The notes under the pieces: generated by a model
Seen by the model: only the letters and a program-made list of their open reading frames with translations
What the model was told of the DNA's origin: nothing
Database searches by the model: none
Shown here: one piece after another, positions 33,419 to 42,282 of the stretch
Numbering within the stretch: position 1 is the stretch's first letter
How the letters are laid out: every line of letters starts with the position of its first letter
From: Syntrophus sp034006265
Lineage (GTDB): Bacteria > Desulfobacterota > Syntrophia > Syntrophales > Syntrophaceae
Length of the DNA: 64,000 bases
Direction of reading: 5' to 3'
Assembly: GCA_034006265.1 (NCBI GenBank)
Contig: JAVETB010000005.1
Span: forward strand, 1-64,000
Made by a program: the position numbers and the translations under genes

Positions 33419-33467
33419 AACCAACCGGTTATTTGTCTTAATTCAAATATCCGGTTGGTTTTTTTTG
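33419..33467 (+). terminator. Rho-independent terminator after the lipoprotein pair
   Basis: AACCAACCGG (33419-33428) pairs with CCGGTTGGTT (33451-33460), an inner ATTTG/CAAAT pair extends the stem, and a run of T residues follows to 33466. This is the clearest intrinsic terminator in the window. Confidence 0.9.
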
Positions 33468-33531
33468 TATTTTTTTTCAGAACGAAATGCCCGCTTTTCC
33501 GCCTGCCCTGGTTGACCGCATTTCCTGATTT

Positions 33532-33554
33532 TCAGGGGGATTCTATCCCCCTGA
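33532..33554. repeat. Short perfect hairpin upstream of ytxH-like gene
   Basis: TCAGGGGGAT (33532-33541) and ATCCCCCTGA (33545-33554) form a 10-bp stem with a three-base loop, 23 bases before the next promoter. It may be a second terminator or an operator. Confidence 0.45.
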
Positions 33555-33576
33555 TGGATGAAGACCTTTCTCTGTA

Positions 33577-33605
33577 TTGAAATCATTTGTAAATTTATTT
33601 GATAT
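33577..33605 (+). promoter_or_regulatory. Promoter of the ytxH-like/DUF948-like pair
   Basis: TTGAAA (33577-33582) and TGATAT (33600-33605) with a 17-base spacer in an AT-rich stretch, 133 bases before the ytxH-like start. Confidence 0.45.
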
Positions 33606-33737
33606 GGACAACTGTTTCATGTTAGAAATATAAGCAAGACCATCCAGGTGGTGGAGGTGGTTCCTGAAAAACATTTCGTGCGGGAACCGTTAAACAAAAT
33701 AGAGTGGATTTCGAAATGAAGGAAAGGAGGAAATGAC

Positions 33738-34121
33738 ATGGTCGAGAGAAATAATGATTTCATAACAGGACTCCTCATCGGGGGGCTGGCGGGTGCGCTC
33801 ATTGGTATTCTCTATGCGCCGAAAAGCGGCCGTGAGACGAGGGATGATATCGGAAGGAAGACGGATGAGCTGATGGTGAGGGCTAAGGATGAGTATGATC
33901 AGGCCCTGGAAAAAAGCAGAAAAGCCTATGAAAAGGCCGTTAAGGCTATTGGAGAGATGAGGGAGAAGGCGGAGGAAAAGGTGGGGGAGGTTGAAAAAAC
34001 CGCTGCCGAGCTGAAAGAGCGTGGGAAGGAATCCCTGGAGGAGGGTGCCGGCCGTTTTAAAAGGGCTGTTGGTGCGGGGCTCGAGGCCTATCGCCACGAG
34101 AAGGAGACACCAGCGGAATAA
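33738..34121 (+). CDS. YtxH-domain protein
   Basis: A 127-residue protein of the YtxH (gas-vesicle GvpP-like/general stress) family. It has one N-terminal helix with glycine zipper (FITGLLIGGLAGALIGILYAP) followed by the hallmark APKSGRETRDDI, then a long amphipathic, highly charged helix with repeated Lys-Ala-Glu patterns, likely coiled coil, to the end. These proteins are thought to be membrane-associated stress proteins; the biochemical role is not known. AAGGAGG precedes the ATG by eight bases. The next gene is a DUF948-type protein, a common pairing (as in Bacillus ytxG-ytxH). Confidence 0.87.
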   Translation: MVERNNDFITGLLIGGLAGALIGILYAPKSGRETRDDIGRKTDELMVRAKDEYDQALEKSRKAYEKAVKAIGEMREKAEEKVGEVEKTAAELKERGKESLEEGAGRFKRAVGAGLEAYRHEKETPAE

Positions 34122-34154
34122 CACAGGCTTTTGGACTGGAAATGGGGTGGTTTC

Positions 34155-34556
34155 ATGAATCAGGAAACCTTACTGTATGTGTTGCTCGGATTTCTGGTGC
34201 TGGCTGGGATACTGGTTCTGCCTTTACTCTATCAGCTCTGGAGGACGGCTGAACAGCTGACCATCGCCCTTCGAACCTTGAATGCAAGGTTGCCGTTCAT
34301 TTTAAAAAATGTCGAAGATATCACGGGGAATTTGAACGAGACAACGACGAATGTCAATGCCCGCGTTGCCGAGGTGTCTTCTGCACTTCAGAGGGTTCAT
34401 GGTTTTTTAAGCTCCTTCCAGAGTGTAAATCACGTTGTACGTTCAAGGCAGGTGAAGCCTCTCTGGCTCTTGAAAAAAAATGCCGGTCCCGTCCTGAAGG
34501 GCGTCAAGACGTTCTTTCGAGTGTTAAACACAAGCACCCGGAATTCTTTGCAATAA
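34155..34556 (+). CDS. DUF948-like membrane protein (YtxG-like)
   Basis: A 133-residue protein with one N-terminal transmembrane helix (LLYVLLGFLVLAGILVLPLLY) followed by a helical region with the repeating polar pattern found in DUF948 proteins (NVEDITGNLNETTTNVNARVAEV), a likely coiled coil of methyl-accepting-chemoreceptor-like type, and a basic C-terminus. The start at 34155 has GGGGTGG just upstream; an in-frame TTG at 34131 is less likely. It lies 33 bases after the YtxH-domain gene and the two are probably co-expressed and physically linked at the membrane. Confidence 0.75.
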   Translation: MNQETLLYVLLGFLVLAGILVLPLLYQLWRTAEQLTIALRTLNARLPFILKNVEDITGNLNETTTNVNARVAEVSSALQRVHGFLSSFQSVNHVVRSRQVKPLWLLKKNAGPVLKGVKTFFRVLNTSTRNSLQ

Positions 34557-34817
34557 ACAGCGGGTTCTGTTCCGAGGGAGCATAACGACGGCAGGACGGG
34601 GGAGGCCCTCAGAGGTCGGAATCCTTTGAGGCGCCGGCACCAGGCCGGCTGGACGATGCAAACGGGCAGGAGGCGGACGGGGTTGGTAGGCGGTTTTTCT
34701 GGAATACCCCTCCGTCCCTGAGCAGCCGCTTTCTGCCGGGAAAGCTTCCATTCTGAAACATCATGCCGCTGTGCTTGTCCGTAAACCAGTTCAGGATCAG
34801 TCGGGAGTATACATTGC

Positions 34818-35300
34818 ATGGCCAAGCTCACCTTCGGCAGTAAATGGGGACGTGTACGTAGCAAAAGCAGCAGCGGCAAAGGAAGTCCCCCCAGGCCGCC
34901 GGAAGATGTCGTTCGAGAATTAAAAAGAGAGTCGGACAGGCCGCCCGGTGAAGACTACCGCGAGCGATCGCTGGCCCTTCATGGGCTCATCTGTGCTCGA
35001 TGCGGAAGGGAATTCGATCAGGCGAACCGCCATCTTCTGACCGTCCATCACAAAGATGGAAATCATCACAACAACCCCCCAGATGGGAGCAACTGGGAGA
35101 ATCTCTGCGCTTATTGCCATGAAGATGTTCACAGCAGAGAGCTCCTGGGAGAGTACCTCCAGGGAAGATCAGGAGGGGAAAAGGAAACAAGCCTAGTTTA
35201 TTCAAACGACAAAAACGGAAGGAAAGAGGATGCCAACCTCGGCACCTTTGGACAGCAGCTCCTCAGTGCAATGGGGAAAAAACGAAAATCGTCACCCTGA
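34818..35300 (+). CDS. yajD: YajD-like HNH nuclease-fold protein
   Basis: A 160-residue protein of the YajD family. The core is ICARCGREFDQANRHLLTVHHKDGNHHNNPPDGSNWENLCAYCHEDVHSRE: two CxxC zinc ligand pairs (CARC, CAYC) and the HNH-type VHHKDGNHHNN segment, followed by EDVH. The start is ATG 34818. The C-terminal 45 residues are charged and unlike E. coli YajD (about 115 residues), so this is an extended version. HNH family members nick or cut DNA, but for YajD no substrate is established. It is not part of an obvious phage or restriction locus. Confidence 0.85.
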   Translation: MAKLTFGSKWGRVRSKSSSGKGSPPRPPEDVVRELKRESDRPPGEDYRERSLALHGLICARCGREFDQANRHLLTVHHKDGNHHNNPPDGSNWENLCAYCHEDVHSRELLGEYLQGRSGGEKETSLVYSNDKNGRKEDANLGTFGQQLLSAMGKKRKSSP

Positions 35301-35348
35301 AAAAAAAACAAGCGGCATCTTACAGGAGCATCGGAAGAGGAGATGGCG

Positions 35349-35570
35349 CTATTCCGTCCGGCGGGTGGTGGTTTTTTCCCCTAAGGAAGTTCCGCAATAG
35401 ATGCAGATATAATCGTATATTTCCCCGCTGCTCAGGATAAGCAGAAGTCTTTTTCTGACCGGGACCGCCTGCCTGCAGCGGGGACAATAGAGTTCCGTGG
35501 CCTCAAAGTCCTGATAGGCATCTTCCTGCCGGCCGGTCCTGTACGGGATCCTGTTGGGCATGGCGTTCAC
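35349..35570 (-). CDS. Small zinc-ribbon protein
   Basis: A 73-residue cytoplasmic protein with one zinc ribbon: LYCPRCRQAVPVRKRLLLIL, then CIYCGTSLG, giving C-x2-C at about residues 29-32 and 56-59. The GEIYDYICIYCG segment is a pattern I have seen in small conserved deltaproteobacterial proteins, but no function is known. The N-terminal 25 residues are variable. The gene is on the minus strand downstream of nadE and converges on yajD. Confidence 0.65.
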   Translation of the reverse strand: MNAMPNRIPYRTGRQEDAYQDFEATELYCPRCRQAVPVRKRLLLILSSGEIYDYICIYCGTSLGEKTTTRRTE

Positions 35571-35663
35571 CGTGACGTTCTTCTGGGAGGTGGACGGTTT
35601 TCAATTCGTGCAGCACGCCCGGGGGTGCATCCCGCCAAACTATTCCCCAATCCGGAACTGAAA

Positions 35664-37730
35664 TCAATCGTCATGCTCTGGAATCCGCTCCGCGTTTTTC
35701 AGCCAGACCGTTGCCTCACTGTCGCTCGGTGCCCTGTAATCCCCACGGGGGGAAAGGGATCCGCCGGAGCCCACCTTCGGGCCGTTGGGAATGCAGGAGC
35801 GCTTGTACTGGCTCAGCTTGAAGAATCGAAGCAGGTATATTCGAAGCCAGTGCTTGATCTCGGCGATTGAGTACTCATGTTTTTTTTCTTCCGGAAGATC
35901 GGGCCAGCGCCCGGTTCTTTTATCCTTCCAGCTGCAGTATGCCAGAAAGGCGATTTTGGTCGGCAGGTAACCAAACCGCGTCGTATAAAAGATGTTGAAA
36001 TCCTGAAGTTCATAAGGGCCGATGATTTCCTCCGTCTTCTGGGCCGGCTGCTGGTCCTCTTCACCGGGAACGAGTTCCGGACTGATTTCCGTCGCCAGGA
36101 TGTCAAGAAGAACCTCGGAAGCTTCAGGCGAAAATTGATCCGATTGGGCCACCCACCGAATAAGATGCTGAATCAAGGTTTTTGGTAAACTCGCATTGAC
36201 ATTGTAGTGAGACATGTGGTCGCCGACGCCGTAGGTGCACCAGCCGAGGGCCAGTTCACTGAGGTCTCCCGTGCCGACCACCAGGGCATTCCTTCTGTTG
36301 GCAATGCGAAAGAGATGGGAGGTCCGCTCACCCGCCTGAATATTTTCAAAGGTGATGTCGTACAGCCGTTCCCCCTCGGCAAAAGGATGGCCGATGTCCT
36401 TGAGCATCTGTATGCAGCTGGGGCGGATGTCCAGTTCGTTGGACTCCACTCCGAGCGCCTTCATCAGCCGGATTGAATTGGTGTAGGTTTTATCCGTCGT
36501 GGCAAACCCGGGCATGGTGTAGGCCTTGATGGAAGAGCGCGGATAGCCGAGAAGATCCATCGTTTTGGCGGCCACGATGAGGGCCTGAGTCGAATCCAGC
36601 CCGCCGGAGATGCCGATCACGACGTTTTCTATGCCTGCGGATTCAAGGCGCTTGGCCAGTCCCTGCACCTGGATGTTATATGCCTCATAGCAGCGCTGAT
36701 CCCGCTTTTCAGGGTCGGCAGGGATGTAGGGGAAGCGGGGATACTGCCTTTCCAGGAGAAGTTTTCCCTTGGGCGGGCCAACTTCAAAAAAGATCCGGCG
36801 GAATCTGCCAAGAATTTCCTTGTGGGCTCTGGCGTTCTGCCCGAAGGTGGTCAGGCGCATCCGGTCCTGTGCCAGCCGTCCGAGATCGATGTCGGCAAAG
36901 AGAATTTGGGGCTGGCGGGAAAATCGATGCGATTCTGACAGAAGGTTGCCGTTCTCATAGATCATGGCATGGCCGTCCCAGGCGAGGTCCGTTGTGGATT
37001 CACCGGGTCCGGCGGCGGCGTAGAGATAGGCTGCGACACACCGGGCGGATTGATTGGATGCAAGGCTCTGGCGATACTCGGCTTTTCCGATCGTAATGTT
37101 GGATGCCGACAGGTTGGCGATCACCGTTGCACCCGCCATGGCCGCAAAACTGGACGGCGGAATGGGAACCCACACGTCTTCGCACAGTTCGATGAAAAAT
37201 TTGAAATCCGGGATGTTCCTGACCTCAAAGATCAGATCGGCGCCGAAGGGGATGTCTTTCTGATCACCTAAATCAATGGCCGTGTCGATGGCCTGTTCCG
37301 CCGGGCTGAACTGTCGAGCTTCGTAGAATTCACGATAATTGGGTAGGTAGGATTTTACGGCGATTCCGAGAATCCGCCCCTGATAAAGAACGACCCCGCA
37401 GTTGTAAAGGCGGCAGTCCACCCGGATGGGAGCGCCGACTACAAGAATGAGGTTTAAAGAGGCCGTTTCCCGGGCAATCTTGAAGAGGGCTTCATAAACG
37501 CTTTCCTGGAGGGTGTCCTGGTGAAAGAGGTCTTCATTGGAGTACGCCGACAGGTTCAGTTCCGGAAACAGCGCGAAAATGGCCTTGCCGGCCGCCGCTT
37601 TTCCGGCCATTGAAATCGTTTTTTCCGCATTGAAACAGGTATCGGCCACACGGACTTCGGGGATGCAGATTGCCGCCTTGATGAAGCCGTGGGAATAGAG
37701 GTTGAAGAAATCGATGGTTTGAGGCGGCAT
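35664..37730 (-). CDS. nadE: NAD+ synthase, glutamine-hydrolysing
   Basis: A two-domain enzyme of about 688 residues that amidates deamido-NAD to NAD+. The N-terminal nitrilase-like glutaminase has the catalytic triad Glu in LFPELNLSAYS, Lys in AVKSYLPNYREF and Cys in IELCEDVW; the C-terminal synthetase has the PP-loop ISGGLDSTQALIVA and GTGDLSELALGWCTYGVGDHMSHYNVNASLPKTLI. The long form (about 680 residues) is typical of proteobacteria and actinobacteria. The start at 37730 is preferred: the frame reaches 37802 but that part overlaps folE2, and the family sequence begins near FFNLYSHGFIKAAICIPEV. It starts five bases after the stop of folE2, so they form one operon. Confidence 0.95.
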   Translation of the reverse strand: MPPQTIDFFNLYSHGFIKAAICIPEVRVADTCFNAEKTISMAGKAAAGKAIFALFPELNLSAYSNEDLFHQDTLQESVYEALFKIARETASLNLILVVGAPIRVDCRLYNCGVVLYQGRILGIAVKSYLPNYREFYEARQFSPAEQAIDTAIDLGDQKDIPFGADLIFEVRNIPDFKFFIELCEDVWVPIPPSSFAAMAGATVIANLSASNITIGKAEYRQSLASNQSARCVAAYLYAAAGPGESTTDLAWDGHAMIYENGNLLSESHRFSRQPQILFADIDLGRLAQDRMRLTTFGQNARAHKEILGRFRRIFFEVGPPKGKLLLERQYPRFPYIPADPEKRDQRCYEAYNIQVQGLAKRLESAGIENVVIGISGGLDSTQALIVAAKTMDLLGYPRSSIKAYTMPGFATTDKTYTNSIRLMKALGVESNELDIRPSCIQMLKDIGHPFAEGERLYDITFENIQAGERTSHLFRIANRRNALVVGTGDLSELALGWCTYGVGDHMSHYNVNASLPKTLIQHLIRWVAQSDQFSPEASEVLLDILATEISPELVPGEEDQQPAQKTEEIIGPYELQDFNIFYTTRFGYLPTKIAFLAYCSWKDKRTGRWPDLPEEKKHEYSIAEIKHWLRIYLLRFFKLSQYKRSCIPNGPKVGSGGSLSPRGDYRAPSDSEATVWLKNAERIPEHDD

Positions 37731-37734
37731 GGGG

Positions 37735-38502
37735 TTACTCTTTTTCCACATAGGCATAGGCGTTGTGATTGTGAATGCTTTCGAAATTTTCCGCTTCCAC
37801 ACTGTACCAGGTCAGGTTGGTGTTGCCGTTGAGCCGTTCAGCGATGTTTCTGACGACATCTTCGACAAACATGGGGTTTTCATAGCCGTGCTCCGTGACA
37901 TACTTTTCATCCACGCGTTTGAGCAGGGAATACACCTCCCCGCTGGCGGATGTCTCGACGAGCCTGATGAGATCCTCCAGCCAGAAAAACCTGCGAAACC
38001 GCACTTTCACCGTCACGAAGCTCCTTTGATTGTGAGCGCCCATGCTGCTGATTTCCTTGGAGCATGGACAGACGGTCGTCACGGGGACGACGACCCCGAC
38101 GAGAAAGTCCTTCTGGCTCTTGGCGTTGCATCCACTGAAGAGACATCGGTATTCCATCAGGCTTTTCGCTCCGGACACGGGGGCCGTCTTCTCGATAAAA
38201 TAGGGGAACTCGATCTCCATGTGCGCCGATTCCGCGAGGAGCTTTTCTCTGACCTTTTCCAGGATCGTGTGAAAAGTCCGGATGTTAATCTCACCGCGAA
38301 ATTCATTCAGAACTTCAATAAAGCGGCTCATGTGCGTCCCCTTGAAGGAATGGGGGAGGTTGACGTACATGTTGATGGAAGCATTGACGGGTTGGGTGCC
38401 TGCCTCCTTGTCCAGGACAATGATGGGGTACTTGATGCCCTTGACCCCGACCTTCTGGATATTGATTTTTCTGTGGTCCTTTTGACTTTGAATATCGATC
38501 AT
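37735..38502 (-). CDS. folE2: GTP cyclohydrolase I type B
   Basis: An enzyme of about 255 residues of the FolE2 (COG1469) family, which turns GTP into 7,8-dihydroneopterin triphosphate for folate and queuosine precursors and can work with metals other than zinc. Family motifs: DIQSQKDHRKINIQKVGVKG at the start, MYVNLPHSFKGTHMSRF, VVVPVTTVCPCSKEISSMGAHNQRS (the metal-binding Cys region), and HNAYAYVE at the end. The start is either ATG 38502 or ATG 38568; neither has a good ribosome site and the family similarity begins at 38502. Being upstream of nadE, it may share its expression. It supports the folD/metF folate chemistry elsewhere in the window. Confidence 0.93.
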   Translation of the reverse strand: MIDIQSQKDHRKINIQKVGVKGIKYPIIVLDKEAGTQPVNASINMYVNLPHSFKGTHMSRFIEVLNEFRGEINIRTFHTILEKVREKLLAESAHMEIEFPYFIEKTAPVSGAKSLMEYRCLFSGCNAKSQKDFLVGVVVPVTTVCPCSKEISSMGAHNQRSFVTVKVRFRRFFWLEDLIRLVETSASGEVYSLLKRVDEKYVTEHGYENPMFVEDVVRNIAERLNGNTNLTWYSVEAENFESIHNHNAYAYVEKE

Positions 38503-38730
38503 GACACGTTCTGCCGGGGATGCCGGGGCATTGTCCCGCAAATGGCATTTCTCCCCAGATGGCTGCATTTCGTTATGGGTTCATCTTCGTGGACATACGG
38601 GATAAGCCAGCACCTTAGAACAAATGATCGGATATTACAACGGGAAATCGAGCTCTTTTGCCTGCCCTCTGCTGGGAAAAAAAGCTTTGAACCCCGGGAA
38701 TAACCCTGTTCGACCCATGTGTCCCTGACG

Positions 38731-40221
38731 TTATCGGCGGCGTGAACCTCCCAGTATGCCGCCCAGAACGCCGCGCAAAATCTGGCGGCCGATCTGGCTG
38801 CCGACGGTCCGGGCGGCCTGTTTGGCCAGCGTTTCCACCATGCCCTGGCGGCGCGTGGTGCCGAACAGGAAATCTCTGATCACACCACCGCCTTCGGATG
38901 TCTCGTCGGTCTGAGCCTGGGCCGGCTCCGGCACGGCCCCCTCCTTTTCCGCTGTTCGCTGTTTCAGGATTTCATAGGCAGACTCGCGGTTCACCGGCGA
39001 ATCATACTTGCCGCCAATCGGGCTGCGCGCCATCACGGCTACCCGCTCCTCCTGGGTGGCCGCACCTATCCGGCAGCGCGGGGGGCAGATCATCGTCCTT
39101 TCCACCGGCATCGGTACGCCCTTCTCCTGGAGCGTCGAAACCAGGGCCTCGCCAACGCCCAATTGGGAGATCACCGAGACGATGTCCAGTTTCGGGTTCG
39201 TCACGAAGGTTTCCGCCGCGGTTTTGACCGCCTTCTGGTCACGGGGCGTGTAAGCCCGCAGGGCATGCTGGATGCGGTTCCCGAGCTGGCCCAGGATTTC
39301 GTTGGGCACGTCATCGGGGAACTGTGAACAGAAGTACACGCCGACGCCCTTGGAGCGGATGAGCCGAACAACCTGCTCAACCCGCTGGCGCAGCATGGGG
39401 GGCGCATCGTCAAACAGGAGATGAGCCTCATCGAAAAAAAACACCAGCTTCGGCTTTTCAAGGTCGCCCACCTCGGGAAGGTTTTCGAAAAGCTCCGACA
39501 GCAGCCAGAGGAGGAAGCTTGCGTACAATCTAGGCTTGAGAATGAGTTTGTCTGCGGCCAGGATATTGATGATGCCGCGGCCGCTGAGGTCGGTTCGAAG
39601 AAGGTCGTTGAGATCCAGTGCGGGCTCGCCGAAGAAAAGTTCACCCCCTTCCCGCTCCAGGGACAGAAGCGAGCGCTGAATGGCCGACACGGACTGAGCA
39701 CTTACGAGGCCATACTGTGTCGATATCTCCTTTCGATTGTCTGCGACAAACCCGAGCAGGGCACGCAGGTCGTCGAGGTCAAGCAGCAGGAGCCCGCGGT
39801 CGTCCGCCAGCTTGAAGGCGATCTCAAGCATTCCGGTTTGCGTATCATTGAGCTCGAGAATCCGGCTTAACAGGTTCGGACCGATTTCACTCATCGTGGT
39901 GCGGATGGGATGACCGGCCTTACCGAATATGTCCCAGAACAGTACCGGACTTCCTTCATGGGTGTAGCCCTCCATGCCGATCTGGGCCACGCGCTGCCGG
40001 ATCTTGTCATTGGCGGCACCCGCCAGCGCCAAGCCGGAGACATCGCCTTTGACGTCAGCCATAAACACGGGAACGCCCAGACGCGAGAAGCCTTCTGCAA
40101 GCACCTGGAGAGAAATGGTCTTCCCGGTGCCGGTGGCTCCCGCGACGAGGCCATGGCGGTTGCCGTACTCGGCGAGCAGGTAGACTGGCTTTTCGCCCTT
40201 GCCGATAAGTATCTGGTTCAT
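38731..40221 (-). CDS. HerA-like/DUF853 ATPase (YjgR family)
   Basis: A 496-residue ATPase of the DUF853 (YjgR, HerA-like) family. Walker A GATGTGKTISLQVLAE begins at about residue 28, Walker B is KLVFFFDEAHLLFDDAPP near 255, and the conserved FCSQFPDDVPNEILGQLGNRIQHALRAYTP supplies the sensor/arginine region. Such proteins form hexameric pumps or translocases; the molecular job of DUF853 is unknown. The C-terminus ends in a basic glycine-rich tail. A possible small gene precedes it by 14 bases. It is far enough from folE2 to be a separate unit. Confidence 0.88.
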   Translation of the reverse strand: MNQILIGKGEKPVYLLAEYGNRHGLVAGATGTGKTISLQVLAEGFSRLGVPVFMADVKGDVSGLALAGAANDKIRQRVAQIGMEGYTHEGSPVLFWDIFGKAGHPIRTTMSEIGPNLLSRILELNDTQTGMLEIAFKLADDRGLLLLDLDDLRALLGFVADNRKEISTQYGLVSAQSVSAIQRSLLSLEREGGELFFGEPALDLNDLLRTDLSGRGIINILAADKLILKPRLYASFLLWLLSELFENLPEVGDLEKPKLVFFFDEAHLLFDDAPPMLRQRVEQVVRLIRSKGVGVYFCSQFPDDVPNEILGQLGNRIQHALRAYTPRDQKAVKTAAETFVTNPKLDIVSVISQLGVGEALVSTLQEKGVPMPVERTMICPPRCRIGAATQEERVAVMARSPIGGKYDSPVNRESAYEILKQRTAEKEGAVPEPAQAQTDETSEGGGVIRDFLFGTTRRQGMVETLAKQAARTVGSQIGRQILRGVLGGILGGSRRR

Positions 40222-40235
40222 GCAATACCTCCTCT

Positions 40236-40424
40236 TTAAAGGTGAGAATGAGATGATTCTGCCATTGTGGCGCCGTATCGACGGACCGCATTGTACACTC
40301 GATGCAGAACGGGGAACTTCGGCGATGCGCGCACGTCCTTTCCCGTGCAGACCTCCACGACGTTCAATCCGGCGTCGATCACGGCCGTTGCATACTCTTC
40401 CCGAGAGAAAAGGCTCATTTCCAT
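40236..40424 (-). CDS. Possible small protein upstream of HerA-like gene
   Basis: A 62-residue reading frame with coding-like codon use (GC-rich third positions) and a protein-like middle, EEYATAVIDAGLNVVEVCTG. It ends 14 bases before the start of the HerA-like gene, as expected of an operon partner. GATGGAA precedes the second ATG at 40418. I do not recognise the sequence; it might also be the relic of a longer gene. Confidence 0.4.
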   Translation of the reverse strand: MEMSLFSREEYATAVIDAGLNVVEVCTGKDVRASPKFPVLHRVYNAVRRYGATMAESSHSHL

Positions 40425-40589
40425 CTATCCGGACGGTAGGATTTCCTGAAAAGAACGCCCCATGTGCGGGTCTGAGTATAGGGAAAGCGGGCTGTGTGTG
40501 TCAAGGGACTTCCCGGTGGAGGATCCTGGTATGCACAACAAAGACAGCCGGTATGGGAATGGATTGTGGAGGACACAGGGCCCTTGGCA

Positions 40590-40860
40590 GCGGTGCTGAC
40601 GCTTCGGCTCTTGAAGACGGTGGCCCAGCCTTGACGACAGCGGATCAATTTCTTGTGGCTGTTCAAAATGGTTTTCTGGATAACGTGAAAGAATGCCTGG
40701 GCCGGGGGATCGACATGAACGTGCGCAACGAAAAGGGCGAATCCGCCCTTAGTCTGGTGTAAGATGTCGCTACGGCTGAATAGCTGATTTCACGGGGTGC
40801 AGACGTCAACCTGCCCGACAGGCAGTCCGGCATGATACCGCTGTTTTTTCAGGAGGTGCC
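40590..40860 (+). pseudogene. Decayed ankyrin-repeat gene
   Basis: In one frame the sequence reads as ankyrin repeats: ADQFLVAVQNGFLDNVKECLGRGIDMNVRNEKGESALSLV, then a TAA stop, DVATAE, a TAG stop, and LISRGADVNLPDRQSGMIPLFF. The last part is the canonical LISRGADVN consensus and lies in the same frame as the first. Two in-frame stops inside a continuous repeat family mean the gene is broken. No start with a good ribosome site is visible and the C-terminal part fades after 40860. Confidence 0.7.
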
Positions 40861-41002
40861 GATTGCCCGTCATCCTGGTCGCAGCAGGGGCGAAGAAGGG
40901 GAGGCAGAAAAAGCCTTCCGAAATTTCGGAAGAATCCGGACGGTCTCGTGAGATCAGGCCATAAATCAGGAGGTTTGAATGCCGGCGTTGCCCGCGACAT
41001 TC

Positions 41003-41635
41003 TCAGTATTTGATTCCCCGCTGTGTTTGTTCTTCCGATTCAATTCCGAGCAATCCCCTTTGGTCACCCGTATTGGGCTTGCTCTCCGGCGTTTTCCGGG
41101 GCTCTTCCGTCGTCCAGCGGTATCCGCAACACTGCGCCAGGAAAAGCACGTTTCGCTGACGATCTTTCTGAAGCTGTGCCATTTTATTCTTGATCATCGG
41201 TTTCAATGCCTGGGTGTTCTGCCTGACATGTTCCATCTGCTGTGCCACCTCTTGTCGGCTTTGGAAGGCGCGGCTCAGCACGCCTTCCGCCTCCTGATAG
41301 GTCAGCGGAATAAAGGATGTGCCGTTTCTTGTGAATCTTCCACGGACCGGATAATTCAACCCACGGTAATAAAATGCTTTCATTGAACTTACCCGGTTGG
41401 CATATTGATCCGGGCTTTCCTCCTTCATCCTGGTGATCCTGTACATCATCATATTGCTATTATTGACAATGGACTCCCAGCGATTGATGGTTTCATCAAT
41501 CGCTTTATTGTTCTCTTTGGCCTGCTGGCACTTTTTTTCGCGTTCCTTGGCGTCCGTTGGGCAATAGATGGTGTCATCAGCCAAACAGGGAACAGCGAAA
41601 CACACTAACAGAAGGAGGATAAACATTTTTTTCAT
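41003..41635 (-). CDS. Secreted helical protein of unknown function
   Basis: A 210-residue exported protein. The signal peptide MKKMFILLLLVCFAVPCLA is cleaved before DDTIYCPTD. The mature part is mostly helical and charged, with two cysteines soon after the start and a possible coiled coil at about residues 25-60 and 115-160 (REKKCQQAKENNKAIDETIN, QEVAQQMEHVRQNTQALKPM). The last 30 residues are polar and disordered. I do not recognise the family. It has its own near-consensus promoter at 41716-41744, a good sign of an expressed single-gene unit. Four Cys are present, so disulfides are likely in the periplasm. Confidence 0.7.
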   Translation of the reverse strand: MKKMFILLLLVCFAVPCLADDTIYCPTDAKEREKKCQQAKENNKAIDETINRWESIVNNSNMMMYRITRMKEESPDQYANRVSSMKAFYYRGLNYPVRGRFTRNGTSFIPLTYQEAEGVLSRAFQSRQEVAQQMEHVRQNTQALKPMIKNKMAQLQKDRQRNVLFLAQCCGYRWTTEEPRKTPESKPNTGDQRGLLGIESEEQTQRGIKY

Positions 41636-41715
41636 CTGTCATTTCCTTTCTTGAAACAATGAATCGACCGAGGCAAATACAGCTTGCGTGCGGCGAAAGT
41701 ACGGTCGGACGAAGT

Positions 41716-41744
41716 AATATAGAAAGCGTGGATTTGTGTGTCAA
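41716..41744 (-). promoter_or_regulatory. Near-consensus sigma-70 promoter for the secreted protein
   Basis: On the minus strand TTGACA (41744-41739) and TATATT (41721-41716) are spaced by exactly 17 bases, with 6/6 and 5/6 matches. The predicted start of transcription is about 75 bases before the gene. Confidence 0.65.
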
Positions 41745-42066
41745 GTAATTTTGGCGCCACGACGTTATCCATTCAACGAGTGAGCCGTGGGATAAGGGCT
41801 TGCGGCTTTTTTTGCGGATTCCTTCCTGTGGGAGTCCGGAGCTATCTCCTCGCAGAATAATTCCAGTATTTAACTGGGATACAATCCGTGGTTGTTCAGT
41901 AGTGAAAAAGTTGAATCAATCTTATATAGTCCCTTCAGAAAGATTCTTCAGGCTCTGCCGGGCATGTGCACCCGTTCAACAAGGCCTGGGCTGGATCCAA
42001 ATCCACCGCCTGTTTTTTGATTGAATTTTTTTACCATTAACGGATCGGATCAGAAAGGAAGGCCCT

Positions 42067-42282
42067 ATGAAGGCAATTCAACCGCTGATGACTGAGTATG
42101 AAGATATCAAGGGCATATGTGATGTCTTGGGAACGGTGTATGAACAGCTGGAGGCCAGCGGAGACATGAAGAGAGATCACCTGAGTGCAATCACGGAATA
42201 CCTGAAGGTGTTTCTGGATAAATACCAGCAGCCGGGGATGTCGACGAATGGCCGCACCGCAGCAGACAGGCTGCCTCACTGA
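42067..42282 (+). pseudogene. Truncated hemerythrin-like gene
   Basis: The first 55 residues, MKAIQPLMTEYEDIKG to EYLKVFLDKYQQ, match the opening helices of bacterial hemerythrin-domain proteins, except that the usual H of the first helix (E-H motif) is Y and the following His cluster DKCHHGKEE is replaced by DKYQQPGMS. The sequence then leaves the family and stops after 71 residues, running into the 3' end of the opposite mscS relic at about 42260. A ribosome site AGAAAGGA precedes it. It could be translated, but without iron ligands it cannot bind oxygen like hemerythrin. Confidence 0.6.

Noticed and set aside
33532..33554. Second terminator after the lipoprotein genes
   Set aside because: A perfect hairpin but no T run and placed after a complete terminator; listed only as a hairpin.
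40199..40589. Long plus-strand frame leading into the ankyrin relic
   Set aside because: Composition is arginine/cysteine/serine-rich without family resemblance and it overlaps the more coding-like small minus-strand frame; the relic is best started near 40590.
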